DNA of 64,000 nt from Nannocystis punicea (GCF_026965555.1 NZ_CP114040.1:11734001-11798000); one strand, 5' to 3'. Shown: positions 32,950-41,433, counted from the stretch's first letter. Translations and numbers: made by a program. The notes: a model not told the origin generated them from the sequence alone.

Positions 32950-33579
32950 CTACGCGCTCCCTCCGGCGGCCTCGAGCACCGCCGCGACCACGTTGGGGTA
33001 AGTGCCGCAGCGGCACAGGTTGCCGGCGATCGCCGCCTCGACGTCCTCGCGCGCCAGCTTCTGCCCGCGGGTCCGCTCGAGCAGCCCCTGGCACGACATC
33101 AACATGCCCGAGGTGCAGAAGCCGCACTGCAGCGCGTCGTTGCGGACGAACGCCTGCTGCAGCACCGACAGCTTGCCGCCGCTCGCCAGGCCCTCGACCG
33201 TCGTCACCGCCGCGCCGGCGACGTCGTGCGCCAGAGTCATGCAGCTGTTGCGCGGCACGCCGTCGATCAGCACGGTGCAGGCCCCGCAGGCGCCGCGGTC
33301 GCACACCACCTTGGTGCCGGTGAACCGCAGCTGCTCGCGCAGCGCCGCCAGCAAGGTGATGTTGGGCGCGACCTCGAGGGTCTTGGCCTCGCCGTTGAGC
33401 GTGAAGCTCAACGGCGCCGGCCCCGGCCCGACGGCGGTCTCTTCGCCGGGGCTCGCCGCAGCGCCCGGGTCGTCGGTGGTGGTGGGCGGCCGTTCGCTCG
33501 GCTTGCAGCCGGCGAGGAGACCCGCGGTGCCGATGCCGCGGAACAGGCCGCGACGGGTAATGCCAGCCCGATCGGACAT
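32950..33579 (-). CDS. Molybdenum hydroxylase 2Fe-2S subunit with Tat signal
   Basis: A 209-residue small subunit with two [2Fe-2S] clusters: CDRGACGACTVLIDG plus a further Cys (plant-type cluster), and CGFCTSGM with CRCGTYPN (helical cluster). The N-terminus is a Tat signal (TRRGLFRGIGTAGLLAGC) that may also be a lipobox, followed by a Pro/Thr-rich linker. The enzyme is therefore likely assembled in the cytoplasm and exported as a complex, as PaoABC is. First gene of the operon, divergent from the B3/B4 gene. The start at 33579 places the signal at the N-terminus. Confidence 0.93.
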   Translation of the reverse strand: MSDRAGITRRGLFRGIGTAGLLAGCKPSERPPTTTDDPGAAASPGEETAVGPGPAPLSFTLNGEAKTLEVAPNITLLAALREQLRFTGTKVVCDRGACGACTVLIDGVPRNSCMTLAHDVAGAAVTTVEGLASGGKLSVLQQAFVRNDALQCGFCTSGMLMSCQGLLERTRGQKLAREDVEAAIAGNLCRCGTYPNVVAAVLEAAGGSA

Positions 33580-33629
33580 CGCGGCCACGTTACCACGGCG
33601 CCCCGACCGCGTATACTCCCGCCCGCTGC

Positions 33630-34277
33630 ATGCAGAGCGCACCTTCGCTGCAACCTGTGAAGCCCCTCCTCGAGGTGGCAGTGTTCACGACCGACCTCGG
33701 CCGCGAGCTCGGTGAGCTCCCGACGTCGGAGGCGCTGCGAGCCGGCCTGTCCCTCGAGGCAGCCACCCCCTTACCGCGCCCCGACGACCGCGTCCGCGCC
33801 GCCGTGCGCGACCTTCTGCGCAAGGCCGGCTTCAAGCCCACCGGCCGCAGCAAGCCCGCCTCGGAGTACCTGCTCAAGGCCGCGGGCGACGGCAGCCTCG
33901 GCAGCATCAACGCCGCGGTCGACGCCTGCAACGTCGCCTCGCTCCACAGCGGCCTGCCGATCAGCGTCGTCGACACCGACCGCGCGGTCCCTCCTTATTC
34001 GCTCGGCGTGCCGGCCATGGGCACCAGCTACGTGTTCAACGCCAGCGGCCAGGTCATCGACATCGGCGGCCTCGTCTCCCTGTTCGACGCCGAGGGCCCG
34101 TGCGCCGGCCCGGTCAAGGACTCGCAGCGCACCAAGACCCACCCCGGCACCCGCCGCACCCTCTCGGTCGTCTGGGGCACCACCCAGCTGCCCGGCCTCG
34201 CCGCCGCCACCGCCGCCTGGTACCGCGAGCTGCTGCACGGCCTCGGCGCCACCACCGAGGCCGTCGCCTTCTCGTAA
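33630..34277 (+). CDS. B3/B4 tRNA-binding-domain protein
   Basis: A 215-residue stand-alone B3/B4 domain, the editing fold of the phenylalanyl-tRNA synthetase beta subunit. Characteristic are RVRAAVRDLLRKAGFKPTGRSKPASEYLLKAA and INAAVDACNVASLHSGLPISVVD. Stand-alone members may hydrolyse mischarged tRNA or free D-aminoacyl-type esters, but this is not shown. It diverges from the Mo-hydroxylase operon and is followed at once by a palindrome cluster. Confidence 0.85.
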   Translation: MQSAPSLQPVKPLLEVAVFTTDLGRELGELPTSEALRAGLSLEAATPLPRPDDRVRAAVRDLLRKAGFKPTGRSKPASEYLLKAAGDGSLGSINAAVDACNVASLHSGLPISVVDTDRAVPPYSLGVPAMGTSYVFNASGQVIDIGGLVSLFDAEGPCAGPVKDSQRTKTHPGTRRTLSVVWGTTQLPGLAAATAAWYRELLHGLGATTEAVAFS

Positions 34278-34330
34278 GAGCATGCTCCGAAGAGCATGCT
34301 CCGAAGAGCATGTCCTTCAGGACATGCTCT
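34278..34330. repeat. Palindrome cluster between converging genes
   Basis: Two perfect 10-bp palindromes gagcatgctc (34278-34287, 34292-34301), period 14. Then comes an 11-bp perfect stem, agagcatgtcc / ggacatgctct (34305-34315 and 34320-34330), with loop ttca. The cluster begins at the base after one stop codon and ends one base before the converging gene's stop. It can act as a two-way terminator by stem strength, but there is no T tract. Confidence 0.85.
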
Positions 34331-35983
34331 TCAGGGCACCTGGATGCCCGCCACCCCGGCGAGCACCACGAGCTCGGCCTCGGTCTCGATCGCGGACGTC
34401 TCGGCCTCGATGGTGTCGACGATCATGAAGCGCGCCCGCAGCTCGGTGCGCGTGACGTCGACCGACACGTAACCGCGCGAGTGCGCGTTGAAGTGTTTAA
34501 TTTGGGGGATCGTGGTGACCAGCTGCTCGATGGTCTCGGGCGGCACGTCGGTCTCCGAGCTCGACGTGATCGAGGTCGTGACGATCTCGACCGCCACCAC
34601 CGGCGCGTTGCTGTCGCCGGCGATCGCGTTGAGGTCGGCCATCCCGCCGACGTGCAGGTCGCCGGCGAGGATCACCACGTTGGCGAGCTCCTCCGCGGCG
34701 AAGAAGTCGAGCAGCCGCTGGCGCGCCTTGGGATAACCGTCCCACTGGTCCCAGTTGATCAGCAGCCCGCTGAAGTCCACTTTTGAAAACACGATCTGCT
34801 GGGCGATGAGCTTCCAGATCGCCGGCGACGTCGTGAGCCCCGCGGTCAGCCACGCCTCCTGCTCCGGGCCGAGCATGTCGCCGTCCTCGGTCTCGAGCTC
34901 GCCGCAGTCCTCGCCCGGCTCGTCCATGCACAGCTGGTCGGTGCGGTACTGGCGGGTGTCGAGCAGGAACAGCTCGGCCAGGTCGCCCCACGAGAACTTG
35001 CGGTAGATCGCCAGCCCCTCCGGCGTCGGCGGCTCGACGCGGATCGGCATGTGCTCGTAGAAGGCCTGGTACGCGGCTGTCCTTCGGGCCAGGAAGTCCG
35101 GGTCGTCGACCGACGAGATGTCGGCGACGTAGTTGTTGTCGACCTCGTGGTCGTCCCAGATCACCGCCCACGGGAAGCGGTGGTGGGCCGCCTGCAGCTG
35201 GCCGTCGCCGCGGTACAGCGCGTAGCGGTTGCGGTAGTCGAGCAGCGTCCGGCACTCCTCGCTCATGTGCGAGCGGACCGGCCCGCTGTCGCCGTTCTCG
35301 TAGATGTAGTCGCCGAGGAACAGCACCAGGTCGAGGTCCTCGGCGGCGACGTGGGCGTACGCGGTGTAGTAACCGGTGGTGAAGCGCTGGCAGCTGGCCG
35401 AGGCCAGGCGCAGCCGCTCGGGCGCGCTGTCCGGGGCCGGCAGCGTGCGCGTGCGGCCGATCGGGCTGGTGTAGTCGCCGACGCGGAAGCGGTAGAAGTA
35501 CCAGCTGTCGGGCTGAAGCCCGGCGGCGTCGACGTGAAGCGAGTGGGCGAAGGTCGGCTCCGCGATCGCCTCGCCGCTGGCGACGATCTCGGCGAACGAC
35601 TCGTCGCTCGCGACCTCCCATGCGACCGCGATCGCGGCCTCGGGCATCCCCCCGCCGGCGAGTGGGTCGGGCGCGAGGCGGGTCCAGAGGATCACGCGGT
35701 CGGTGAGCGGATCTCCCGACGCCACGCCGAGCGTGAACGGCGGCCCCGGCAGCGCCGGCTCGCCCGTGGTGCCGGTCGTCATCGGCGCGTCGGTCGTCGT
35801 CGGCGCCGCCTCGGTCGAGGTGCCGGTCGTCGTCGAGGTGCTGTCCCCGCCGGTCCCCTCGGTGCCCCCGGCGACCCCGCCGCACGCGCTCGCCGAGGCC
35901 GCGGCGACCACCTGCCACAGAAATTCACGGCGCGTCGGGGCGGAGCGAGATCGTGGGCGAGGCGGGCGCGGCGGCGACGTCAT
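34331..35983 (-). CDS. phoD: PhoD-family alkaline phosphatase
   Basis: A 550-residue exported phosphodiesterase/phosphomonoesterase. N-terminal Tat signal TRREFLWQVVAAASASAC, with the Cys a possible lipobox, then a Thr/Ser linker. Metal-binding motifs of the PhoD family follow: FLGDYIYE, VIWDDHEVDNNY and ILAGDLHVGG. It releases phosphate from organic phosphates outside the cytoplasm, using Ca2+/Fe3+ in characterised members. The start at 35983 gives the Tat signal at the N-terminus; an upstream in-frame start is unlikely. It diverges from the M61 peptidase. Confidence 0.92.
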   Translation of the reverse strand: MTSPPRPPRPRSRSAPTRREFLWQVVAAASASACGGVAGGTEGTGGDSTSTTTGTSTEAAPTTTDAPMTTGTTGEPALPGPPFTLGVASGDPLTDRVILWTRLAPDPLAGGGMPEAAIAVAWEVASDESFAEIVASGEAIAEPTFAHSLHVDAAGLQPDSWYFYRFRVGDYTSPIGRTRTLPAPDSAPERLRLASASCQRFTTGYYTAYAHVAAEDLDLVLFLGDYIYENGDSGPVRSHMSEECRTLLDYRNRYALYRGDGQLQAAHHRFPWAVIWDDHEVDNNYVADISSVDDPDFLARRTAAYQAFYEHMPIRVEPPTPEGLAIYRKFSWGDLAELFLLDTRQYRTDQLCMDEPGEDCGELETEDGDMLGPEQEAWLTAGLTTSPAIWKLIAQQIVFSKVDFSGLLINWDQWDGYPKARQRLLDFFAAEELANVVILAGDLHVGGMADLNAIAGDSNAPVVAVEIVTTSITSSSETDVPPETIEQLVTTIPQIKHFNAHSRGYVSVDVTRTELRARFMIVDTIEAETSAIETEAELVVLAGVAGIQVP

Positions 35984-36089
35984 GCGGCGCCAGGATAGCG
36001 GAACGGGCGCCGCGCCGGTCCCGGCGGCGTCGCGGGCGCGTGACATCGGCGGGCGCGCGCGCCTCGCCCCCCGGTACACTCGCCCGCGC

Positions 36090-37949
36090 ATGCGAGTCTC
36101 GCCGCTCCTCCTCGCCCTCGCGCTCGGCGGCGCCTGTGCGACGGCCGTCGCCGCCCCGGCGCCTGCGCCCGCCGACTGGTCGGCCCGCGAGCGCAAGCAG
36201 CTGGTCCAGTACGAGGTGAACCTGGCCGCCCCCGAGTCGCGCTGGCTCGAGATCGTCATGACCGTCGAGCGCCCTCGCGGCCGCCGCAGCGACCTCGCCC
36301 TGCCGGCGTGGATCCCCGGCTCCTACTTGATCCGCGACTTCGCCCGCAACCTCGACGGCGTCGAGGCCACCGACCTCGCGGGCGTGTCGCTGCCGGTCGA
36401 GCGCCTGGACAAACAGACATGGCGCATCGGACATGGCGGAAAGAGCTTCCGCGTCCGCTACCGGGTCTGGGCCGACGAGCCGGGCGTGCGCACCAGCGTG
36501 GTCGACGACCGCCACGCGACCCTCAACGGCCCCGGCCTGTTCCTCTACCTCGTCGGCGAGACCGAGCGCCCGGCCGAGCTGCGCTTCACCGGCTTGCCCG
36601 CGGGCTGGACCGTCCACGGCGCCCTGCCGCAGCCGTCCCCCGGGACGCTGCGCGCGTCCTCCTACGACGTCCTGGTCGACTCGCCGCTCGAGCTCGGCGC
36701 CCCGGTGGTGCACGCGTGGGACGAGGGCGGCACGCGCGTCGAGCTGGTGTTCTCGGCCCCGGGCGGCAGCAACGCCGACCCCGAGCGGCTGGCCCGCGAG
36801 CTGAAGCCGCTCGTGCACGCCTTCGCCGAGGCGATGGGCGGCCTGCCGACGTCGCGCTACGTGTTCCTCATCCTCGCCGACGAGAAGAGCGACGGCGGGC
36901 TCGAGCACGCCGACAGCACGCTCATGCGTGTCTCTCGGGACATGTTCCACGACGACGCCGGCTACCGCCGCGCGCTCCACCTCGCCGGCCACGAGTTCTT
37001 CCACCTGTGGAACGCCAAGCGGCTGCGCGACGCGGCGCTGGTGCCCTACGACTATTCGCGCGAGGATTACAGCCGGCTGCTGTGGTTCCACGAGGGCTTC
37101 ACCGAGACCGTCGAGGACCAGATGCTCGTCCGCGCCGGCGCCACCGGCCCCGACCAGTTCTTGCAAGAGCTGGCGATCGCGTGGACCGCCTACCTGCAGA
37201 AGCCCGGGCGCAACCACGTGCCGCTGACGCAGGCCAGCGTCGAGGCGTGGGTCAAGCAGTACAAGCCGTCGCCGGGCCACTTCAGCACCACCGTCAGCTA
37301 CTATGAGAAGGGCCACCTCGCCGGCGTCTGCCTCGACCTCGAGCTGCGCCTGCGCTCGCGCGGCAAGGGCTCGCTGGTCGGCGTGTTCCGCCGGCTGATG
37401 GCCAGCCACGGCGCGCGCGGCAAGGGCATCACCTTCGAAGACATCGTCGCCGCCGCCTCGGCCGAGGCGGGCAGCGACGTGCGCGACTTCTTCCGCCGCT
37501 ACATCGAGGGCACCGACGAGCTTCCGCTTCCCGCGCAGCTGGCGCGAATGGGCGTCGACGTCGAGATTCGCGCGCCATCGGCAGGTGAGTCCTCTCCGCT
37601 GGCGGCTCGCCGCAAACAGGGCTGGACCGGAATCGTGTTCACCGACAACGCGATCCGCAGCGTCGCCCCCGGCTCGCCTGCAGAGCTCGCCGGCCTGATG
37701 CCCGGGGACGAGGTCATCGCCGTCGCGGCTCGCCGCACCCGCACCGGCGAAGAGGCCACCGAACGCCTGATGGACCACGCTCCCGGCCAGTCGGTCGAAG
37801 TCGCCCTCTTCCGCGGCGGCCGCCTCGTGCAGCGCACCCTCACGATCGCCGACGACCCACGCAAGGTGTTTCGCTTCGGCCTCTCGCGGACACCAGAACC
37901 TGCAGTCCGCGAACTGCGCGACGCGTGGCTCGCAGTCACTGCGAAGTGA
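36090..37949 (+). CDS. M61-family metallopeptidase with PDZ domain
   Basis: A 619-residue secreted peptidase. The signal peptide is about 1-22. The zinc motif HEFFH is at residues 301-305 (GHEFFHLWNAKRL) and the downstream Glu is in WFHEGFTETVEDQ. A C-terminal PDZ domain (IRSVAPGSPAELAGLMPGDEVIAVAAR) follows, as in glycyl aminopeptidases of this family. It releases N-terminal residues from peptides outside the cytoplasm. Within the gene, acagacatggcgcatcggacatggc (about 36415-36439) carries an acatgg repeat like the dispersed palindrome half. Confidence 0.92.
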   Translation: MRVSPLLLALALGGACATAVAAPAPAPADWSARERKQLVQYEVNLAAPESRWLEIVMTVERPRGRRSDLALPAWIPGSYLIRDFARNLDGVEATDLAGVSLPVERLDKQTWRIGHGGKSFRVRYRVWADEPGVRTSVVDDRHATLNGPGLFLYLVGETERPAELRFTGLPAGWTVHGALPQPSPGTLRASSYDVLVDSPLELGAPVVHAWDEGGTRVELVFSAPGGSNADPERLARELKPLVHAFAEAMGGLPTSRYVFLILADEKSDGGLEHADSTLMRVSRDMFHDDAGYRRALHLAGHEFFHLWNAKRLRDAALVPYDYSREDYSRLLWFHEGFTETVEDQMLVRAGATGPDQFLQELAIAWTAYLQKPGRNHVPLTQASVEAWVKQYKPSPGHFSTTVSYYEKGHLAGVCLDLELRLRSRGKGSLVGVFRRLMASHGARGKGITFEDIVAAASAEAGSDVRDFFRRYIEGTDELPLPAQLARMGVDVEIRAPSAGESSPLAARRKQGWTGIVFTDNAIRSVAPGSPAELAGLMPGDEVIAVAARRTRTGEEATERLMDHAPGQSVEVALFRGGRLVQRTLTIADDPRKVFRFGLSRTPEPAVRELRDAWLAVTAK

Positions 37950-38001
37950 CGCGCGCGCCCGTGAACGATCCTCTAGGCGCGCGCATGAGGTGCGCTTCAT
38001 A

Positions 38002-38017
38002 ATGTCCCGAAGGACAT
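38002..38017. repeat. Dispersed palindrome, perfect copy
   Basis: atgtcc-cgaa-ggacat has a 6-bp perfect stem with a CGAA tetraloop, in the spacer between the peptidase and the AAA+ regulator. Confidence 0.85.
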
Positions 38018-38072
38018 GTCATGACGGTCGCCGGCCCTGCGGCCGCCGCGTGTCCGCGACTACTATGATGGC

Positions 38073-39116
38073 ATGGACAGCGCGCATCCCGAGGCCCACG
38101 GGGAGATGGGGCCCTTGTTCTCGCCGGACGAGAAGCGCGACCCGACGCTCCGCTTCCGCAGCACCTTGCGGGCCGACGACCTGATCGGCCGCTCGCCGCC
38201 GATGGTCGAGCTGCTGCGCCAGCTCTCGCTCCTGGCCCCGCTCGACGTCTCGGTCCTGCTCACCGGCCCGTCCGGGACCGGCAAGACGCACGTCGCCCGC
38301 GTGATGCACGCCTCCAGCCCGCGCGCCGCCGCCGGCAACTTCGTCGAGCTGAGCTGCGCCAACCTGCCCGACAACCTCGTCGAGAGCGAGCTCTTCGGCG
38401 CCGCCCCGGGCGCCCACTCGACCGCGGTCAAGGCGGTCGAGGGCAAGGTGTTCGCCGCCCGCGGCGGCACCCTGCTGTTCGACGAGATCGCCGAGCTCTC
38501 ACTGCCCGCGCAGGCCAAGCTGCTGCAGCTGCTGCAGTCGCGCGAGTACTACCCGCTCGGCGCCAGCCGCCCGCGCGCCGCCGACGTGCGGGTGATCGCC
38601 GCCACCAACTGCGACCTCAAGGCCCGCGTCGCCCGCCGCGAGTTCCGCGAGGACCTGTACTACCGCCTCCACGTCGTCCCGATCCGCGTGCCCTCGCTGG
38701 CCGAGCGGCGCGACGACATCCCCGAGCTCGCCCAGCACTTCTGCGTCCGCGCCTGCGTGCGCCACCGCCTGCCGCCGCTGCACCTGTCCCAATGGACACT
38801 CGTCACCGCCCAGGCCGCCAGCTGGCCCGGCAACATCCGCGAGCTCGCCAACGCCGTCGAGGCCGCGGTCATCCGCGCCGCCGGCGAGGACGCGCGCGAG
38901 GTCGAGACCCGCCACCTGTTGCCCGACCGCGAGGTCCGCCACGACAGCGCCACCCCGCTCAACTACCGCGAGGCCCTGCGCCGCTTCCAGACCCATCTGG
39001 TCCGCGGCACCCTCGAGGACAGCAACTGGAACGTCGCCGAGGCGGCGCGCCGGCTCGCCCTCACGCGCGCGCACATCTACAACCTGATGCAGACCCTGGA
39101 CATCTCGCGCCCCTGA
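38073..39116 (+). CDS. Sigma-54-type AAA+ regulator with altered GAFTGA loop
   Basis: A 347-residue AAA+ protein of the bacterial enhancer-binding family. Walker A is GPSGTGKTH, Walker B is GGTLLFDEIAEL, and arginine-finger and sensor segments (RLHVVPIRVPSLAERRDDIPEL) are present. A C-terminal Fis-type helix-turn-helix is NWNVAEAARRLALTRAHIYNLM. There is no N-terminal receiver, FHA or GAF domain, only about 30 residues. The sigma-54 contact loop, normally GAFTGA, reads GAHSTA (Phe to His, Thr to Ser, Gly to Thr), so it may not activate sigma-54 in the usual way. It could regulate another partner, or be a decoy. The following gene overlap region includes a degenerate copy of its 3' end. Confidence 0.85.
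   Translation: MDSAHPEAHGEMGPLFSPDEKRDPTLRFRSTLRADDLIGRSPPMVELLRQLSLLAPLDVSVLLTGPSGTGKTHVARVMHASSPRAAAGNFVELSCANLPDNLVESELFGAAPGAHSTAVKAVEGKVFAARGGTLLFDEIAELSLPAQAKLLQLLQSREYYPLGASRPRAADVRVIAATNCDLKARVARREFREDLYYRLHVVPIRVPSLAERRDDIPELAQHFCVRACVRHRLPPLHLSQWTLVTAQAASWPGNIRELANAVEAAVIRAAGEDAREVETRHLLPDREVRHDSATPLNYREALRRFQTHLVRGTLEDSNWNVAEAARRLALTRAHIYNLMQTLDISRP
38785..38798. repeat. Dispersed palindrome inside the AAA+ gene
   Basis: tgtcc-caat-ggaca has a 5-bp perfect stem with a CAAT tetraloop. It lies in the coding sequence for LHLSQWTL. Confidence 0.75.
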
Positions 39117-39504
39117 TCGCGCCGCCCGGCGCGGCGCGCCGGCTCACCCGCGCGCGCGCCGACAACTCGATGCAGACGCTGGAGATTTTGCCCCCTGATC
39201 ACGTGTCCACCCGTCGGGCGCGTCGTCGGGCGACGACCCTGTCCACCCCGCATGACATCCGCGAGGTAGGGACGAGCGCCGCGGGCGGGTCCGCGCGTCG
39301 CCGGTGCCCGCATGTCCCCGCAGCTCCCCGCGAGGCCGCCGGACGCCGCGGAGATCCAGCAGACCGGGCCGAACCCTGCGTCCACCGGCGTTGACGCCCG
39401 CGGACGCCCGCCGTCGCGCGCTCTGGACAACGAACCCGCCCACAACCGCGGGCGCCCCATTACGGGCCTGGAATGTGATCTGCAACCCAGCGGACCGGAC
39501 CGTC
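39117..39504. other. Intergenic region with a 3'-end remnant
   Basis: Some 390 bases. The 5' part (39133-39199) is a degenerate duplicate of the AAA+ gene's last codons. The rest carries no supported gene or promoter. Confidence 0.5.
39133..39199 (+). pseudogene. Degenerate duplicate of the AAA+ gene 3' end
   Basis: ggcgcgccggctc (39133-39145) repeats 39044-39056. Further on, atgcagac.ctgga and ccctgatc (39168-39198) repeat the end codons of the preceding gene, and the peptide MQTLDISRP is recognisable as MQTLEILPP. Indels change the period from 89 to 81 bases. It marks an incomplete tandem duplication. Confidence 0.65.
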
Positions 39505-40665
39505 ATGCATCAATCCGGGGCGTATCAATCACCTGTCTCTTCAGCCAGCTTCGTCGTGCGCGAGCGGGACCTCCGCGGCGAACCGGTCGGCCTCGACGCC
39601 GCGCCGTCGGCCGTGCGGGTCGAGCTGCTCGGTGGAGCGCGGACGATCGGCGTCACCGTGGTCCCGGCCGAGGCCGAGCCGGCGACCGCGAGCCTCGCGG
39701 GGGCCGAGCGCACGGCGGTGCTGCGCGACCTCGACGCCACGCCCGGGTCGCCGGAGCTCTCGCTGCTCCTCTACATGGCGCTGCAGCGGCCGCGGATCTG
39801 GCAGCGCACCGCGGTGGTCAGCGCGGAGCCGTCGCTGGCCCCCATGCAGTTGTCGCCGCTGAGCCAACGCGGGCTGCGAGCGGCGCCGCTCGACGTGGCG
39901 ATGCATCGACTGTTCGCCGCCTGCGACGAGGCCGGCCGCGCGCTGCTGACGAGCCGCTTCGTCGCCGAGGCGGCCGCGTGCCTGTCACGCCAGGCGGAGA
40001 GGTTCGCCGACAACGCCTGGTGCCGGGCGGTCCGCGCCGGTCGCCTCGCTCGCGAGCAGTACGTCGCCGCGCTCGCCAACACCCACCAGTACGTCCGCTA
40101 CACCCCGCGCCTCCTGGCCCGCGCGATCTCGGTGTGCGACGACGAGCCGCTGCGCGACCACCTCACTCGCCACTTCCGCGGCGAACAAAAGCACGACCGC
40201 CTCATCGAGGCCGACCTCCGCTACCTCGAGGCCGACGTCGAATTCGTGCTCCACGCCATGGTCCCGTGGGGCCCGACGCTGACCTTCATGAGCCTGCAAG
40301 AGAGCATGGTCGCGTTCCACTGCGACCTCGCCTGCTTCCTCGCCGCCCCGTTCGTCGCCGAGGGCCTGGCCGCGCGCGTCGGCCCGCTCGTCCTCGACGA
40401 CCTCGCCGACAACATCCGCCGCTGGGGCTATCGCGAGCCCGCGCGGGCGACCCGCTTCCTCGTCAGCCACGTGCGCGAGGACGGCGGCGACGACGGCCAC
40501 TGGAACGCCACCCTCGTCGTCCTCGCCCGCCTCCTGCGCGACGACACCACCCAGCAACGCTTCCTCGCCGCCCTTCACTTGGCATCCGAAGCCTTCACCG
40601 CCAGCTATGACGCCTATGCCGACTATCTCACCCTCTTCACCCGTCCCCTCCTCGCTGACCCTTGA
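39505..40665 (+). CDS. Haem-oxygenase-like iron-containing redox protein
   Basis: A 386-residue cytoplasmic protein. The C-terminal 230 residues resemble the haem-oxygenase-like di-iron fold: LANTHQYVRYTPRLLARAI, FRGEQKHDRLIEADLRYLEAD and MSLQESMVAFHCDLACF carry likely metal-binding His/Glu/Asp residues. HO-like di-iron enzymes act in natural-product and cofactor biosynthesis. The first 120 residues are not recognised. The downstream acyltransferase-like gene overlaps its last 59 bases, suggesting a shared pathway. The start at 39505 is the first ATG after frames that look random. Function is inferred from pattern only. Confidence 0.65.
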   Translation: MHQSGAYQSPVSSASFVVRERDLRGEPVGLDAAPSAVRVELLGGARTIGVTVVPAEAEPATASLAGAERTAVLRDLDATPGSPELSLLLYMALQRPRIWQRTAVVSAEPSLAPMQLSPLSQRGLRAAPLDVAMHRLFAACDEAGRALLTSRFVAEAAACLSRQAERFADNAWCRAVRAGRLAREQYVAALANTHQYVRYTPRLLARAISVCDDEPLRDHLTRHFRGEQKHDRLIEADLRYLEADVEFVLHAMVPWGPTLTFMSLQESMVAFHCDLACFLAAPFVAEGLAARVGPLVLDDLADNIRRWGYREPARATRFLVSHVREDGGDDGHWNATLVVLARLLRDDTTQQRFLAALHLASEAFTASYDAYADYLTLFTRPLLADP

Positions 40666-41269
40666 GGCCTTCTGCGCCGCCGAGCGCCCCGACCTCGCCG
40701 AGCTCTATTGCCTCGGCCAGGTCGACAGCTACCGCCGCCACCCCGGCTGCGTCGCCGCGCTCTGGACAGTGCACATCGCCGAGGCCTTCGTCGTCCTCGC
40801 GCGCGCCCACGACGGCACCGCCGCCGGCGGGATGCGCGTGCACCTGCATCGCCCCGGCACCCCGTTGCCGGTCGAGCGGGCCCTGGGCGAAAGCTGTCCC
40901 ATCGGACAGGCGGTCGCCCGCGCTCGCGGCCCGCTGGTCGAGCTGTGCGGCACCTGGGTCGCGGCCGCCTGGCGCCGCACCGACCTCGCCGCCACCCTGA
41001 CCGCCGCCACCCTCGCGGTCGCCCGCGCCCTCGGGGCGGCGCAGATCGTCGGCTGCGCCCACCAGCACGTGCTCGACCTCTACCGCCGCTTCGGCGCGGT
41101 CGTCGACCACGAGCTCGGCCTCCACCCCTACCCCGACGCTCGCTATCAGACCTGCGTGTTCTGGGCCGACCCCTTCGCCTGTCCCGAAGCGCAGGCCGTC
41201 GACACCTGGGCCGAAGCCCTCCGCAACGGCCCCTGTGTCGAGTTCGCCCCCCTCCCCCTCGCGGCCTGA
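40607..41269 (+). CDS. GNAT/acyl-amino-acid-synthase-like protein
   Basis: A 220-residue protein that overlaps the preceding gene by 59 bases. It has AAGGMRVHL, ELCGTWVAAAWRRTDLAATLTAATL and QIVGCAHQHVLDLYRRFGA, which look like the beta-strand and acyl-CoA/ACP-binding helix of GNAT or autoinducer/N-acyl amino acid synthases. The match is weak and no signature is decisive. Met4 (40616) is an alternative start. Together with the upstream HO-like gene it may form a small biosynthetic unit. The perfect palindrome at 40894-40909 lies inside and encodes SCPIGQA. Confidence 0.5.
   Translation: MTPMPTISPSSPVPSSLTLEAFCAAERPDLAELYCLGQVDSYRRHPGCVAALWTVHIAEAFVVLARAHDGTAAGGMRVHLHRPGTPLPVERALGESCPIGQAVARARGPLVELCGTWVAAAWRRTDLAATLTAATLAVARALGAAQIVGCAHQHVLDLYRRFGAVVDHELGLHPYPDARYQTCVFWADPFACPEAQAVDTWAEALRNGPCVEFAPLPLAA
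40894..40909. repeat. Dispersed palindrome inside the GNAT-like gene
   Basis: ctgtcc-catc-ggacag has a 6-bp perfect stem with a CATC tetraloop. It encodes CPIGQ in a loop of the GNAT-like protein. Confidence 0.8.
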
Positions 41270-41433
41270 TCCGCGGCGCGCATCGACATGTCTTAAAGGA
41301 CAGATTGCCAGGACCGCCGGTGCGGCCCGGCCGCAGGTGATCGAAATAGGCAAGAGATTGCCTGGAATTGGCGCGCGAGGAGGCGTCCTCCGCGGCTACC
41401 GTCTCGATGCATTCGAAGCACGAGGACACGCCG

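Noticed and set aside
29831..33001. A 1056-codon open frame on the plus strand opposite the molybdenum hydroxylase genes
   Set aside because: Its product is Arg/His/Gln-rich with no domain, and the opposite strand codes for three well-conserved subunits. Such mirror frames are common in very GC-rich DNA.
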